NCBI GenBank assembly: GCA_023230855.1
Contig: JALNWQ010000016.1
Coordinates: forward strand, 43,871-107,870
DNA length: 64,000 bases
Direction: 5' to 3'
DNA from: Solirubrobacteraceae bacterium
GTDB taxonomy: Bacteria > Actinomycetota > Thermoleophilia > Solirubrobacterales > Solirubrobacteraceae
Shown here: one piece after another, positions 24,265 to 32,475 of the stretch
Position numbering within the stretch: the stretch's first letter is position 1
How the letters are laid out: each line of letters opens with the position of its first letter
The notes under the pieces: model-generated
Told to the model about the DNA's origin: nothing
The model's database searches: none
The model's input: only the letters and a program-made list of their open reading frames with translations
Translations under genes and position numbers: made by a program

Positions 24265-25010
24265 CAGCGGGCGGGGATCTTCACGCGGTCCTTGGTCGTC
24301 AGGGACGACCAGCGCTTGACCTTGGGGTTGAGCTTCTTGATCTCTCGCTGCCGCTTGCCGTCCCTGAGCTCGCGCTTGGCGACGCGGTACGGGGTGTCGC
24401 CCTTGCGCCACCGGTACCACCGCCAGGCGGCCTTCTGCTGCCGGGCGACGCGCAGCTCGACGGTCGCCTCGACGTACTGCTCGAGCGTGACGGTGCAGAG
24501 CGCCCGTGCGCACAGCCCGCCGACGTGGAGCTCCTCCACGACCTCGAGGGCCGTGATGACCCATGTCGGGTCGTCGCCGACGGTCGGGATCGGCACCGAC
24601 CGGCCGATGACGCGCAGCACGTGCGGGCGACGTACGTCGGACGACACCTTGCCGCCCAGGCCCCGGAGCGCGCGGAGCTCGTCGACGACGGGGCGCTGCG
24701 CCTCCCACCCGTTGAGGTCGCCGGTCACGCGGAGCTGGATCGCCTGATGGCCGTCCCAGGTGGTGAGCGGCCGCAGCTGCGGGCGTGGGATCGATCGCCA
24801 TCCGCCGGCGCGCTCCTGCACGACCTGCACCGGCTCGCGGTACCTGAGCGCCGTGGTCGCCCCGGTGTCGGTCGACCAGAGCAGCACGTGGCCTGCCATC
24901 GGCTCCGGCGGGGTCCACGGCCGGCTGACCGGCTCGAGCCTCTGCGGCTTGATCCCGCCGACGATGTTCTTGCCGGTCGCGCTGAACGCGCCGCCCGTCA
25001 TCCCGGCCAT
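24264..25010 (-). CDS. LysM-domain tail protein
   Basis: 248 residues. An N-terminal beta-rich part (residues about 60-190) includes RPHVLRVIGRSVPIPTV. The C-terminal 55 residues are LysM-like (WRKGDTPYRVAKRELRDGKRQREIKKLNPKVK). In contractile-tail phages this protein lies between tape measure and hub and is likened to XkdP or gp53. Confidence 0.82.
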   Translation of the reverse strand: MAGMTGGAFSATGKNIVGGIKPQRLEPVSRPWTPPEPMAGHVLLWSTDTGATTALRYREPVQVVQERAGGWRSIPRPQLRPLTTWDGHQAIQLRVTGDLNGWEAQRPVVDELRALRGLGGKVSSDVRRPHVLRVIGRSVPIPTVGDDPTWVITALEVVEELHVGGLCARALCTVTLEQYVEATVELRVARQQKAAWRWYRWRKGDTPYRVAKRELRDGKRQREIKKLNPKVKRWSSLTTKDRVKIPAR

Positions 25011-27199
25011 CAGGCCACCGCCAGCTCTCGCAGGCGGTGGCGCTGCACGACCCGGGCGAGCTCGCGTCCCTCGGCAACGAGGTGCGTGTGCAGCTCCACG
25101 ATCGTGTCCCCTCCGGGGCCGGACGCGTCGGAGACGGCCTGGGCGCCGGCGGCCGGGCCGCGCCGGGTGACGCGCGCCGAGGTCTGCGCGTCGACGACCT
25201 GGGTTCCGGCCGGGGACCGCATGAGCTCCGGTCCGCGCTCGCCGACCCAGTGCCATCCAGACCGCTGGACCGTGCCACCGGTGTCGATGCGCGGGATGTC
25301 GGGGAACCCGATCTTGGTGCCGCCCCCGGGCACGACGTTGCGGCCCATGATCTTGATCTTCGGCAGCGTGACCTCGAACCCGTTGATGCGGTCGATGACC
25401 CAGTTGAGGGCGCCGCGCAGCGCCTCCTTGATCCCGTCGAACGCGCCGGTGGCGGCGCTGGAGATCTTGCCGCCGAGGCCACCGATCCACCCGGGGATCC
25501 GGCCGAGCCACCCGGTCGCGGTCGTGTAGACCGCCTTCGCTGCGCTGCCGATCCCGAGGAACGCAGCGACGACACCGGCCCCGGCAGCTCGAGCGGCGCC
25601 GACGAGTCGGCTGATCACGCCGATGACGCGCTGAACGATCCCGACGACGACGCTTCCGGCAGCGGTGACGGCCGAGCGGACCCCGTTCCACGCCGCGGTC
25701 ACCACCGCCCGGAACGTCTCGCTCTTCTTCCACAACACGACGAGCCCGACGCCCAACGCCGCCACGAGGGTGATGACCCGGACGATCGGGTTGGCGCTCA
25801 TCGCGGTGTTGAGCAGCCACTGGGCCGCGGCCGTGGCCTTCGTCGCCGCCGCCTGGGCGGTCAGCGCGACGACGTACCGGCCCTGGGTCGCGACCGTCAC
25901 GGCGAGGGTGACCGCACGCGTGATCTTCAGGGCCGCGATCACGGCGATCTGCGCGACACGAACGGCCATCGCGATCGACCGGTAGGCGACGTAGGCGGCG
26001 ATGAGGCCGCCGAGGACGGTCTTCAGCGTCCCCGCGTGGCGTGCCCCGAGGCGCATCGCGCCGGCGACGACGCCGAGCGGGTTGGGGAGCTGCTGCAGAA
26101 TGTCCCAGGCCTGCCTGAAGGCGGGGACGAGGACGGTGGTGATGATCTGGCCGGCGGACGTGATGGCCTGCTCGATCTGGCCGAAGGCGGCGGTGATTCG
26201 TCCGCCGCCGCCGAGGCCCTTGTCGAGCGCCGCGCCGATCCCGGCGAACTTCGCGGCGATCCCGCCCTCGACGTCGAGCCCGTTGGCGATGTAGCCGGCG
26301 ACCCGTCCGCCCCAGTCGTACACCGGGCGGGTCATGCTCTTCCAGGTGCCGCCCCAGGACTCGCGGAGCCGGTCGAGGCGGCCCTCGGTGGTCTTGGCCA
26401 TCTTGCTGGCCGCACCGGCCGAGGTGTCCTGCAGGGTCTTCAGGATCGCCGGCAACGCCTTGCGCGCGGCGACCGGCCCCTTGGTGAACGACTCCTCGAA
26501 CTCGGTCGCGGTCATCCCGAGGTTCTTCGCGAGGAGCTTGCGGTTCAGCCCGACGGACTCCGAGAGCTGTCCGAGCTCCTCTGCGCTCAGCTTCCCCTTG
26601 GACTCGATCTGGCCGAGCGCGAGCGCAGCGGGGCCCATCGCCTCCTCGATCGACTTGCCGGAGGCGGACGCCTGGTCGCCGATGGCCTGCACGAGCGGCA
26701 GGACCTGCTTGGCGTTGACGCCGTAGGACAGCAGGCGCTGGGCGGCGAGGCCGGTGTTGGCCGGGTCCAGGATCGGCGACTTGGCCGCCAGCGCCTGGAT
26801 GTCCGCCATCATCTTCTTCGCGCGGCCGGCCGACCCGAGCAGCGTCTCGAACGCGATCGACTGCCGGTCCTCCATCTGGTTGTAGGCCATCCCGGCGCGG
26901 ACGCCGGAGGTGGCGAGCGCTGCGATCCCGCCGGCCCCGGCGAGCGCCAGCCCCTTCGTGACGCGCAGCGCCTTGTTCGTCAGCCCGAGGGAGTGCGAGA
27001 GCCGTCCGTTGGCGGTGTCGACGCTGAGGACCGCCCGCGACAGCGGGTTCAGGCCGCTGGCGCCGTTGCGACCGGCCGCTCCGGCGGCGAGCGTCGCGCG
27101 CCGCATCCGCTCGAGCGACCCGGAGAGGCCGTTCGCCTGGGCGGCCGCCTGGCGGGCGCCCTGCAGCGAGACCGTGATCTGTGCGCGCTTGGAGGACAT
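25010..27199 (-). CDS. tail tape measure protein
   Basis: 729 residues. An N-terminal helical region with TMP signature (YNQMEDRQSIAFETLLGSAGRAKKMM, QRLLSYGVNAKQVLPLVQAIGDQA) is followed by long hydrophobic helices (about 380-590) and a C-terminal basic domain. It sets tail length and lies in the tail tube. At roughly 1.5 angstroms per residue the tail would be about 110 nm, which is a rule of thumb. It directly follows the frameshifted tail chaperone genes. Confidence 0.92.
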   Translation of the reverse strand: MSSKRAQITVSLQGARQAAAQANGLSGSLERMRRATLAAGAAGRNGASGLNPLSRAVLSVDTANGRLSHSLGLTNKALRVTKGLALAGAGGIAALATSGVRAGMAYNQMEDRQSIAFETLLGSAGRAKKMMADIQALAAKSPILDPANTGLAAQRLLSYGVNAKQVLPLVQAIGDQASASGKSIEEAMGPAALALGQIESKGKLSAEELGQLSESVGLNRKLLAKNLGMTATEFEESFTKGPVAARKALPAILKTLQDTSAGAASKMAKTTEGRLDRLRESWGGTWKSMTRPVYDWGGRVAGYIANGLDVEGGIAAKFAGIGAALDKGLGGGGRITAAFGQIEQAITSAGQIITTVLVPAFRQAWDILQQLPNPLGVVAGAMRLGARHAGTLKTVLGGLIAAYVAYRSIAMAVRVAQIAVIAALKITRAVTLAVTVATQGRYVVALTAQAAATKATAAAQWLLNTAMSANPIVRVITLVAALGVGLVVLWKKSETFRAVVTAAWNGVRSAVTAAGSVVVGIVQRVIGVISRLVGAARAAGAGVVAAFLGIGSAAKAVYTTATGWLGRIPGWIGGLGGKISSAATGAFDGIKEALRGALNWVIDRINGFEVTLPKIKIMGRNVVPGGGTKIGFPDIPRIDTGGTVQRSGWHWVGERGPELMRSPAGTQVVDAQTSARVTRRGPAAGAQAVSDASGPGGDTIVELHTHLVAEGRELARVVQRHRLRELAVA

Positions 27200-27444
27200 C
27201 AGGGTGGGTCGGCCGCGTCAGCGGTCCGGGTGGTGGGCTTCGCGCCGAGCAGCTCGCCGATGCGGCGGGCGTTCTCGTACGCGAGGTGCTCGAGCTCGTG
27301 CTGCCGAAGCTCGACGGCGCGCTCCATGGCGCGCCCGATGACCGCCTGGCGCACCTCGTCGGTGTCCGCCAGGTGGCTGGTGGGATCGATGCCGCGCAGC
27401 AGCAGCACCGCCGCCTGCTCGACGGCGGTGGCGGCTAGTTCCCC
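27199..27444 (-). CDS. tail assembly chaperone GT extension (probable -1 frameshift product)
   Basis: This frame begins at the slippery site and reads through the upstream stop to add about 80 residues (GELAATAVEQAAVLLLRGID, then a helix ending ERAVELRQHELEHLAYENARRIGELLG). It has no convincing ribosome-binding site; GTG 27408 is the only reasonable independent start. In lambda-like and many other tails the second chaperone frame is made only as a fusion by -1 slippage, which fits here. Confidence 0.65.
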   Translation of the reverse strand, partial: GELAATAVEQAAVLLLRGIDPTSHLADTDEVRQAVIGRAMERAVELRQHELEHLAYENARRIGELLGAKPTTRTADAADPP

Positions 27445-28076
27445 TCGTCGAGCAGCTCGTCGAGCACGGCGTCTCGCTCGCCGTTGAGCCACTCGGAGTA
27501 CTTCGCCAGCGCGTTGAACACCGGCATGTGGCTGCCGGAGAACTCGTGCAGCGCGAGAACGACCTCGACCGACGACACCTGCTCGCCGAGGTCGAGGCCG
27601 AGCACCTGCGCCGAACGGCGGTCGTATCGCAGCGCGCCGGCGCCCTGGGTGTCGACGCCGTCGGCGGCGAGCGCGGCCACTGCCGGGCTGGTCGAGCCGT
27701 CCTCGACCCACAGCAGCTCGACGCACGCCCGGGCGAGCGTGAGCGCGGCGCTCTCGGCGGCGACGTCGAGCTTCTCGGCCAGGCCCGCGCGGCGGAGCTG
27801 CGCCGTGCGCCGCTGCTCGCGCTTGGCGATGTCGGCCTGCTCGTCCTGGGTGAGCGCGCGGTACCGCGCGGCGAGCATCGTGTGCCGGCCGACGCGCACG
27901 ACCGTCGACGCGTCCCCGATCAGCTCGTCCCGCTCGGCGTGCAGGCGTGCCAGGAGCGACCCGGGGCGCGGCCCATCGGCCGCCGGCTCGAGCGGCGCGG
28001 ACGTCGCGACCTCGTCGACCTCGACGGCCTGGGGCGAGTCGAGGTCGAGCGTGACCGGGGGGCGGTGCTCGCTCAC
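27435..28076 (-). CDS. tail assembly chaperone (G-like)
   Basis: 213 residues from GTG 28076, which overlaps the tube stop (GTGA). A disordered acidic N-terminus precedes helical segments (RHTMLAARYRALTQDEQADIAKREQR, EVVLALHEFSGSHMPVFNALAKYSEWL). The position directly after the tail tube and before the tape measure is the classical place of gpG. The last codons GAG GGG AAC TAG contain the slippery run. Confidence 0.75.
   Translation of the reverse strand: MSEHRPPVTLDLDSPQAVEVDEVATSAPLEPAADGPRPGSLLARLHAERDELIGDASTVVRVGRHTMLAARYRALTQDEQADIAKREQRRTAQLRRAGLAEKLDVAAESAALTLARACVELLWVEDGSTSPAVAALAADGVDTQGAGALRYDRRSAQVLGLDLGEQVSSVEVVLALHEFSGSHMPVFNALAKYSEWLNGERDAVLDELLDEGN
27438..27444 (-). promoter_or_regulatory. 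probable -1 ribosomal slippery site GGGGAAC
   Basis: On the minus strand the zero-frame codons GAG GGG AAC TAG can re-pair one base back as GGG GAA CTA, leading straight into the open GT frame. The tRNA-Gly would re-pair on GGG. Confidence 0.6.
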
Positions 28077-28486
28077 GGCTTCACCGTCAGGCCGATCTGG
28101 AGGGTCGCGGCGTCGGAGCTGTCGGCGTCGCCCTCCGGCCACGTGACCGACGTCAGCGCGACAGGGAACGTGCGAATCGGCTCGCTCGAGGTCGGCACGC
28201 CGTAGTCGTCGAGCTCCCAGATCGACAGGGTGCCGGTCGCCCGTCCGCGGATGCGGTCCAGGGCGTCGGCGGTCGCCCGCTCGCGGCCGTACCGCCACGG
28301 CCGGTTGAGGCTGACCTCCGAGCCGGTCTGGCGGCCTCCGGCGGTGCTCGGTCCGGTCTCGGGGTCGGTGATCTCGGTGACCTCCGATCCGCGCTCGATC
28401 TCGTCGCCGTTCCAGCGCCCGTAATGGACGCCGCCCAGGACGAGCTCGCGCCGGAAGCGGCTGGTGGATGCGGTCTCATGTCCCAT
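28073..28486 (-). CDS. tail tube protein
   Basis: 137 residues, a normal size for a contractile-tail tube subunit. Beta-rich with FRRELVLGGVHYGRWNGDEIERGSEV, ATGTLSIWELDDYG and a final strand IGLTVKP. It follows the sheath gene by 10 bp, as in P2-like phages. Identification rests mostly on size, context and beta content. Confidence 0.78.
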   Translation of the reverse strand: MGHETASTSRFRRELVLGGVHYGRWNGDEIERGSEVTEITDPETGPSTAGGRQTGSEVSLNRPWRYGRERATADALDRIRGRATGTLSIWELDDYGVPTSSEPIRTFPVALTSVTWPEGDADSSDAATLQIGLTVKP

Positions 28487-28496
28487 GGTCGTCTCC

Positions 28497-29972
28497 TCAG
28501 AGCTGCTCGGTGGCGGTGGACGTGCCGACCAGCAGGTCGACCCAGTGCGTGGACCCGGCGGGCCGGATCCGGGTGCGGGCGTGCATGTGCCGCTGGGCCA
28601 TCGACTCCGGCGCGTTCACCGGCCGGTCCGTGCTCACGCGGTAGCCGCCGTCCTCGACGCCGTCGGGGCCGGTCGGGTTGAGTGCCCGGGAGAACTCGGC
28701 GACGATCACGTCGGCGAGCCGGCCGTTGTACGACGCGATCGTGTTCCAGGTGACCCCGGAGCCGATCATCGACAGGGCGATCTGGCCGCCGCGCCACTCC
28801 AGCGCCATCCGGGTCGTGGCGGTCGCGAGGTCCTCGCGGCGCTCGTCCGGGTCGAGGGTGCGGTACCCCTCGGGCGCGATCGTCGACCCGCGGTCGATCG
28901 CGACGTTCACCCGGCCTGCGTACAGGCGCTGCACCTCGCCGGCCGGGTCGGTCGTGGTCGTCCACTCCCGGTACAGGCGGGTCGCGGTCAGCGACGACGC
29001 GAACGCGGGGCCGAAGGTCGGCGACCCGATGCCGGTCTCGCCGAGGATGCGGGAGTGCACCCCGGCGTCGATCGCCGAGTAGGGCACGAGCCGCTCGGGC
29101 TCGCCGGGCACCGGGGCCGCGTACGCCCAGCTCGCCCACAGCGCACCACGCCACGCGGTCGCGGGCCGATCGGCCAGGAGCGCGGCGGCGGCCGCTCCGG
29201 CCTGCTGCTCGGTGACGTCCGGGTCGAGGTCCAGGCGCGCCAGGCGCCCGGTCGCCGCAGCATGGTCGACGAGTACGCGGTGGATCGCGGCGGTCGACAC
29301 GCCGGGGGCGAGCACGAGGCCGGGCCCGAATCGGGGGTCCAGCAGCTCGGCGGCCGCGGCCCACTCGTCGGTGGTGATGTTCGTGCGGTCGTCGTCGCCG
29401 CCGGCGAGGTCGACCGGGCTGACCGTGACGGCGGGCAGCTCGTCGCCGACGACCTCGACGATCGCCAGGTCCTCCCGGACGGTCGGAGCCCACGCGACGA
29501 GGTCGGCGTGGTCGTCCAGCAGCGGGGACGCGACGACGGTCTCCGCGCCGTCGCGGATCGTGACCCGGACCGAGGTGCTCTCGGACGTGACCTCGACGGT
29601 GTACCCGTCGGGCCCGTCGTAGGACGCCCCGGGTGCGGGCGCGGTGACCTTCAGCGACGGGGCCGGGGCGACCTCGGCGTCGTTGAGGGTGATCGTGGAC
29701 GCCACGGCACCGGGGCCGGTGACGCGGGAGAACGTGACGGTGCCGCCGGCGCGCTCGCCGAACATGACGGCGACCGCGTCACCGGCGACGCTGTAGTTCA
29801 CCCGGCCGCCGAAGCGGTCGCGGTGCTCGGCGAGCGAGCGGGACTGGCCGACGGTGCCGCGGTCGGCGAGGCCGACCACGAACAGGGACGCCGCCGACGG
29901 CGGCGCGAACCGCGGGGCGGGGGTGTCGTCGAACCCGACGTCGAAGCCGGGCGGTGCGGGAACGAGGGGCAT
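28497..29972 (-). CDS. tail sheath protein
   Basis: 491 residues. N-terminal FVVGLADRGTVGQSRSLAEHRDRFGGRVNYS matches the sheath start; middle DEWAAAAELLDPRFGPGLVLAPGVSTAAIHRVLVDHA is the conserved core; and the C-terminal QIALSMIGSGVTWNTIASYNGRLADVIVAEFSRALNPTG is the sheath C-terminal domain. It defines a contractile tail. The start overlaps the upstream stop (ATGA). Confidence 0.93.
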   Translation of the reverse strand: MPLVPAPPGFDVGFDDTPAPRFAPPSAASLFVVGLADRGTVGQSRSLAEHRDRFGGRVNYSVAGDAVAVMFGERAGGTVTFSRVTGPGAVASTITLNDAEVAPAPSLKVTAPAPGASYDGPDGYTVEVTSESTSVRVTIRDGAETVVASPLLDDHADLVAWAPTVREDLAIVEVVGDELPAVTVSPVDLAGGDDDRTNITTDEWAAAAELLDPRFGPGLVLAPGVSTAAIHRVLVDHAAATGRLARLDLDPDVTEQQAGAAAAALLADRPATAWRGALWASWAYAAPVPGEPERLVPYSAIDAGVHSRILGETGIGSPTFGPAFASSLTATRLYREWTTTTDPAGEVQRLYAGRVNVAIDRGSTIAPEGYRTLDPDERREDLATATTRMALEWRGGQIALSMIGSGVTWNTIASYNGRLADVIVAEFSRALNPTGPDGVEDGGYRVSTDRPVNAPESMAQRHMHARTRIRPAGSTHWVDLLVGTSTATEQL

Positions 29973-30199
29973 CAGCGATCCTCCGGGGTGTCGGTGGGGG
30001 CCTCGTCGCCGGACGGCAGGACGGGCGGGGTGGACGTGGTGACGGCGCGCCGTGCAGGGCGCTGGACGAGCAGCCCGGCGTCGACGAGGTCGCGCACGTC
30101 GCGGGCGGGCCGGTCGAGGCGCTCGCCGGGACCCAACGGGCGACCGTCGGGCAGGTGGACGGGCACCGCGGGGCGTGGGGTGCAGACGAATCGGGCCAT
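29972..30199 (-). CDS. small hypothetical tail-module protein
   Basis: 75 residues starting MARFVCTPRPAVPVHLPDGR. A short strand-rich N-terminus (PVHLPDGRPLGPGERLDRPARDVRDLVDAGLLVQ) recalls small phage proteins placed before the sheath, and the tail is acidic. Role unknown. Confidence 0.65.
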   Translation of the reverse strand: MARFVCTPRPAVPVHLPDGRPLGPGERLDRPARDVRDLVDAGLLVQRPARRAVTTSTPPVLPSGDEAPTDTPEDR

Positions 30200-30207
30200 G
30201 GGAGGGG

Positions 30208-30870
30208 TCAGGGGTCGAGGTACTCGGTCGCCTGGAGCGGGTCGACCTGCAGGTCGGCGTCCAGGAACGTCGGGACGGGCGGCCACGGCGGCACCGGGTT
30301 GGAGCGCGGGTCGTCGTCGGGGCCGGGTCCGTCGCCGGCGACGCCGAGGCAGACGCCGTGCGCGAGCCACATGAGGTCCGCGCGGGCGACGGTGCGGCCT
30401 TGCGTCTCGGGGTCGACCGGGGTGTAGTCGACGTCGACGAGTCGCAGCGCCCGGCACGTCCCGGACGCGGTCGGCCGGTCGGTGAGGAGCTTGCGGACCG
30501 CGGCGACGTGGCGGTGCAGGAGCGTGGCGGTGCTCGCCGCGGTCGGTGCGGCGACGATGACCGCGACGCCGACCTCGAGCTGGACGGTCAGCCGTCCGTC
30601 GGGGTCGACGTGGTGCTCGGCCTCCCCCGCGACCCAGGTGATGCACGCCGGTGGGCGCTCCTCCGGTCGCCACACGCCGGAGTGCGTGACGGTCGGCCGG
30701 TTCAGCGGCGCGGTCTGCCCCGCCGTGACGCCCGATGTCTGTCGCTCGAGCGCCCGCAGGTACTCGGTCGACCACGTGCGGATCTCGTCCGCGACGCCCC
30801 GTGCGACGTCGAGGACGTCGACGATCGTGCCGTACCGGTCGGGGTCGGGCTCGGGGGTGCTCGTGCCCAC
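30208..30870 (-). CDS. putative tail terminator / tail completion protein
   Basis: 220 residues. The beta-rich core (RLTVQLEVGVAVIVAAPTAASTATLLHRHVAAVRKLL, VDVDYTPVDPETQGRTVARADLMWLAHGVCLGV) fits gpU-like terminators, placed between connectors and sheath. The first start, GTG 30870, gives a 168-bp overlap with the upstream gene; GTG 30729 would leave only 28 bp, but would lose an amphipathic helix that looks real. Confidence 0.65.
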   Translation of the reverse strand: MGTSTPEPDPDRYGTIVDVLDVARGVADEIRTWSTEYLRALERQTSGVTAGQTAPLNRPTVTHSGVWRPEERPPACITWVAGEAEHHVDPDGRLTVQLEVGVAVIVAAPTAASTATLLHRHVAAVRKLLTDRPTASGTCRALRLVDVDYTPVDPETQGRTVARADLMWLAHGVCLGVAGDGPGPDDDPRSNPVPPWPPVPTFLDADLQVDPLQATEYLDP

Positions 30871-31373
30871 CGGCCGACGCGGCCACTGACGATGTAGGAG
30901 GACACGTCCTCGGTCGCCGCGCCGACGGCGCGCTCGTCGATCTCAACGGGGTCGCGGCCTCGCCGGGCGAGGGTCGCGGCGTACCCGGCCGGGCCGTTGT
31001 GCGCGACGCCGAGCGTGACGCTCAGGCCACCGGAGGTCCGCCGGACGCGATCCAGCTGGCCGCGCTGGTGCGGCGTCGTCAGCACGGTGCGCAGGCGGCC
31101 CGAGAGGACGAGCGTGCCACCCCGCGGACCGGACACGGTGCGGCGCTGCGCCCCCATGCCGGTCCCGATGCGGCCGCGCCGGTAGCGGGCCCGGGTGGAC
31201 GCAGATCGTGCGGGCCAGCGGCCGGCGGCGAACGTGCGCCGCTCGGACTCGTGCCACCGCCGGCGGATCATCCACGCCGTCGGCGTCAGGTCCGACAGGC
31301 GCGAGGCGACCATGTCGACCTCGGCCGCCGCCTCGGTCAGGCCACGCTCGGTGACGCGGACCCGGACGGTCAC
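30702..31373 (-). CDS. phage virion morphogenesis-like protein
   Basis: The open frame is 223 residues from GTG 31373. Residues 1-165 look authentic (LTEAAAEVDMVASRLSDLTPTAWMIRRRWHESERR, RGGTLVLSGRLRTVLT, AHNGPAGYAATLARRG) and fit the gpS/gp10-like virion morphogenesis family. The last 55 residues overlap the next gene and read as Ser/Arg low complexity, so the true end may be lost by a frameshift. The upstream stop overlaps its start. Confidence 0.65.
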   Translation of the reverse strand: MTVRVRVTERGLTEAAAEVDMVASRLSDLTPTAWMIRRRWHESERRTFAAGRWPARSASTRARYRRGRIGTGMGAQRRTVSGPRGGTLVLSGRLRTVLTTPHQRGQLDRVRRTSGGLSVTLGVAHNGPAGYAATLARRGRDPVEIDERAVGAATEDVSSYIVSGRVGRWARAPPSPTPTGTARSSTSSTSHGASRTRSARGRPSTCGRSSDRHRASRRGRPRR

Positions 31374-31828
31374 GGCGTCTCGTCCGGGTCGGCAGCGGGG
31401 CGGCGTCGGGCCGCGGAGACGATGCGGATCGAGTGCATCCGTCGGCCGCCGACCTGGTTGTCGCGCGCGGTCTGCTGGAGCGCGGCGAGGTCCTCGGCGT
31501 ACCGGCGGCCCAGCTGATCCAGCGGGGTGTCGTCCGGGGAGGAGCCGTCGCCGTAGAACGACCGCTCGATCTCCAGCGCTGCGCGGGCGGCGACGACCTC
31601 GCGCGCCGTCTCGAGCAGGTCGCCGTCCCACGTGGAGTAGGGGCGGCCCAGCTGGAGCGCGACGAGCCGCGAGGCGCTCGCGATCTCGTCCTCGGCCTCG
31701 ACGGCGGTCGGACGGGTCGACGAGGTGAACGTGCCCTGCTCGACGCCGTCCGCATCCCGGGTCCTCGTCCGGATACGGCGTGCGACCTGGGCGACGGTCG
31801 GGCGGATGGAGTCGGGATCGACGGCCAT
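31370..31828 (-). CDS. head-tail connector-like protein
   Basis: 152 residues. A helical protein (AVEAEDEIASASRLVALQLGRPY, LLETAREVVAARAALEIERSFYG, RRYAEDLAALQQTARDNQ) of the size and helical content of gp6-like connectors. It lies between the capsid and tail genes. Confidence 0.65.
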   Translation of the reverse strand: MAVDPDSIRPTVAQVARRIRTRTRDADGVEQGTFTSSTRPTAVEAEDEIASASRLVALQLGRPYSTWDGDLLETAREVVAARAALEIERSFYGDGSSPDDTPLDQLGRRYAEDLAALQQTARDNQVGGRRMHSIRIVSAARRRPAADPDETP

Positions 31829-31841
31829 GGTGAAGGTGGTC

Positions 31842-31870
31842 GGGACGCCCGCCGCGGAAGCGGGCGTCCC
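31842..31870 (-). terminator. hairpin after the capsid gene set
   Basis: GGGACGCCCGC and GCGGGCGTCCC form an 11-bp stem between two late genes. It may be an attenuator that raises capsid over tail transcript, since the late unit continues beyond it. Confidence 0.6.
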
Positions 31871-31911
31871 GTTCGTGGTGCGTGACCCCGGCTACGGGGC
31901 GACGCAGATCG

Positions 31912-32181
31912 CTACGCCTGCTCGGCGTAGACCGGCAGGTAGACCCCTTCACCGACCTCGATCACGCCGACGGGCGCGCCGAGGTCGAGGGTCACGCCGG
32001 TGTCGACGGTGGGCTCCCACGCGGGCCCGGCGGGGCCGGTCGCGCCGGTGTCGCCCTTGGTGCCCTTGAGGTCGTCGGTGTCGCCGACGAGGATCACGTC
32101 CTCGCCGCCGACCTTGCCCGGCCGGGGCCCCGGCGCGTCGGTGCCGACGATGCGCAGGATGCGCGCTCCACGCTTGGACAT
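31912..32181 (-). CDS. small collagen-like phage protein
   Basis: 89 residues. A short Gly-X-Y run (KGTKGDTGATGPAGPA) sits between a basic N-terminus and a beta-rich C-terminus (VIEVGEGVYLPVY). Its place after capsid and the 96-residue protein fits a head decoration or fibre protein, but this is an inference. Confidence 0.6.
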   Translation of the reverse strand: MSKRGARILRIVGTDAPGPRPGKVGGEDVILVGDTDDLKGTKGDTGATGPAGPAWEPTVDTGVTLDLGAPVGVIEVGEGVYLPVYAEQA

Positions 32182-32184
32182 CGC

Positions 32185-32475
32185 TCAGTCCTCCTCGTCC
32201 GCGCGCGCGGCGCGGATCGCGTCGATGACGGCGCCCTTGTTCGGCAGCGCCTCGGGATCCTCGACCCCGGCCTCGAGCGCCAGGAGGTCGAGCTCGTCGC
32301 GCTTGAGCACGACGAGGTCCTCGTCGCTCTGCGCCGACGCGGGGTCGTCCGTGTCGGCGACGGGCTCGTCGGCCCCGACCTGGCGCCAGCCGGGCTTGCG
32401 CTGGAGGGTCTCCTCCAGCGCCGACCCCGGAGCGGCGCCGAGCTCGCGGCCCTGCTCGTTGACGAAGACCGGCAT
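32185..32475 (-). CDS. small acidic phage protein
   Basis: 96 residues. An N-terminal strand (MPVFVNEQGRELGAAPGSALEETLQRKPGW) is followed by an acidic segment and a SAP- or Rho-N-like helical tail (LPNKGAVIDAIRAARADEED). The start overlaps the capsid stop. It may be a head-completion protein. Confidence 0.65.
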   Translation of the reverse strand: MPVFVNEQGRELGAAPGSALEETLQRKPGWRQVGADEPVADTDDPASAQSDEDLVVLKRDELDLLALEAGVEDPEALPNKGAVIDAIRAARADEED

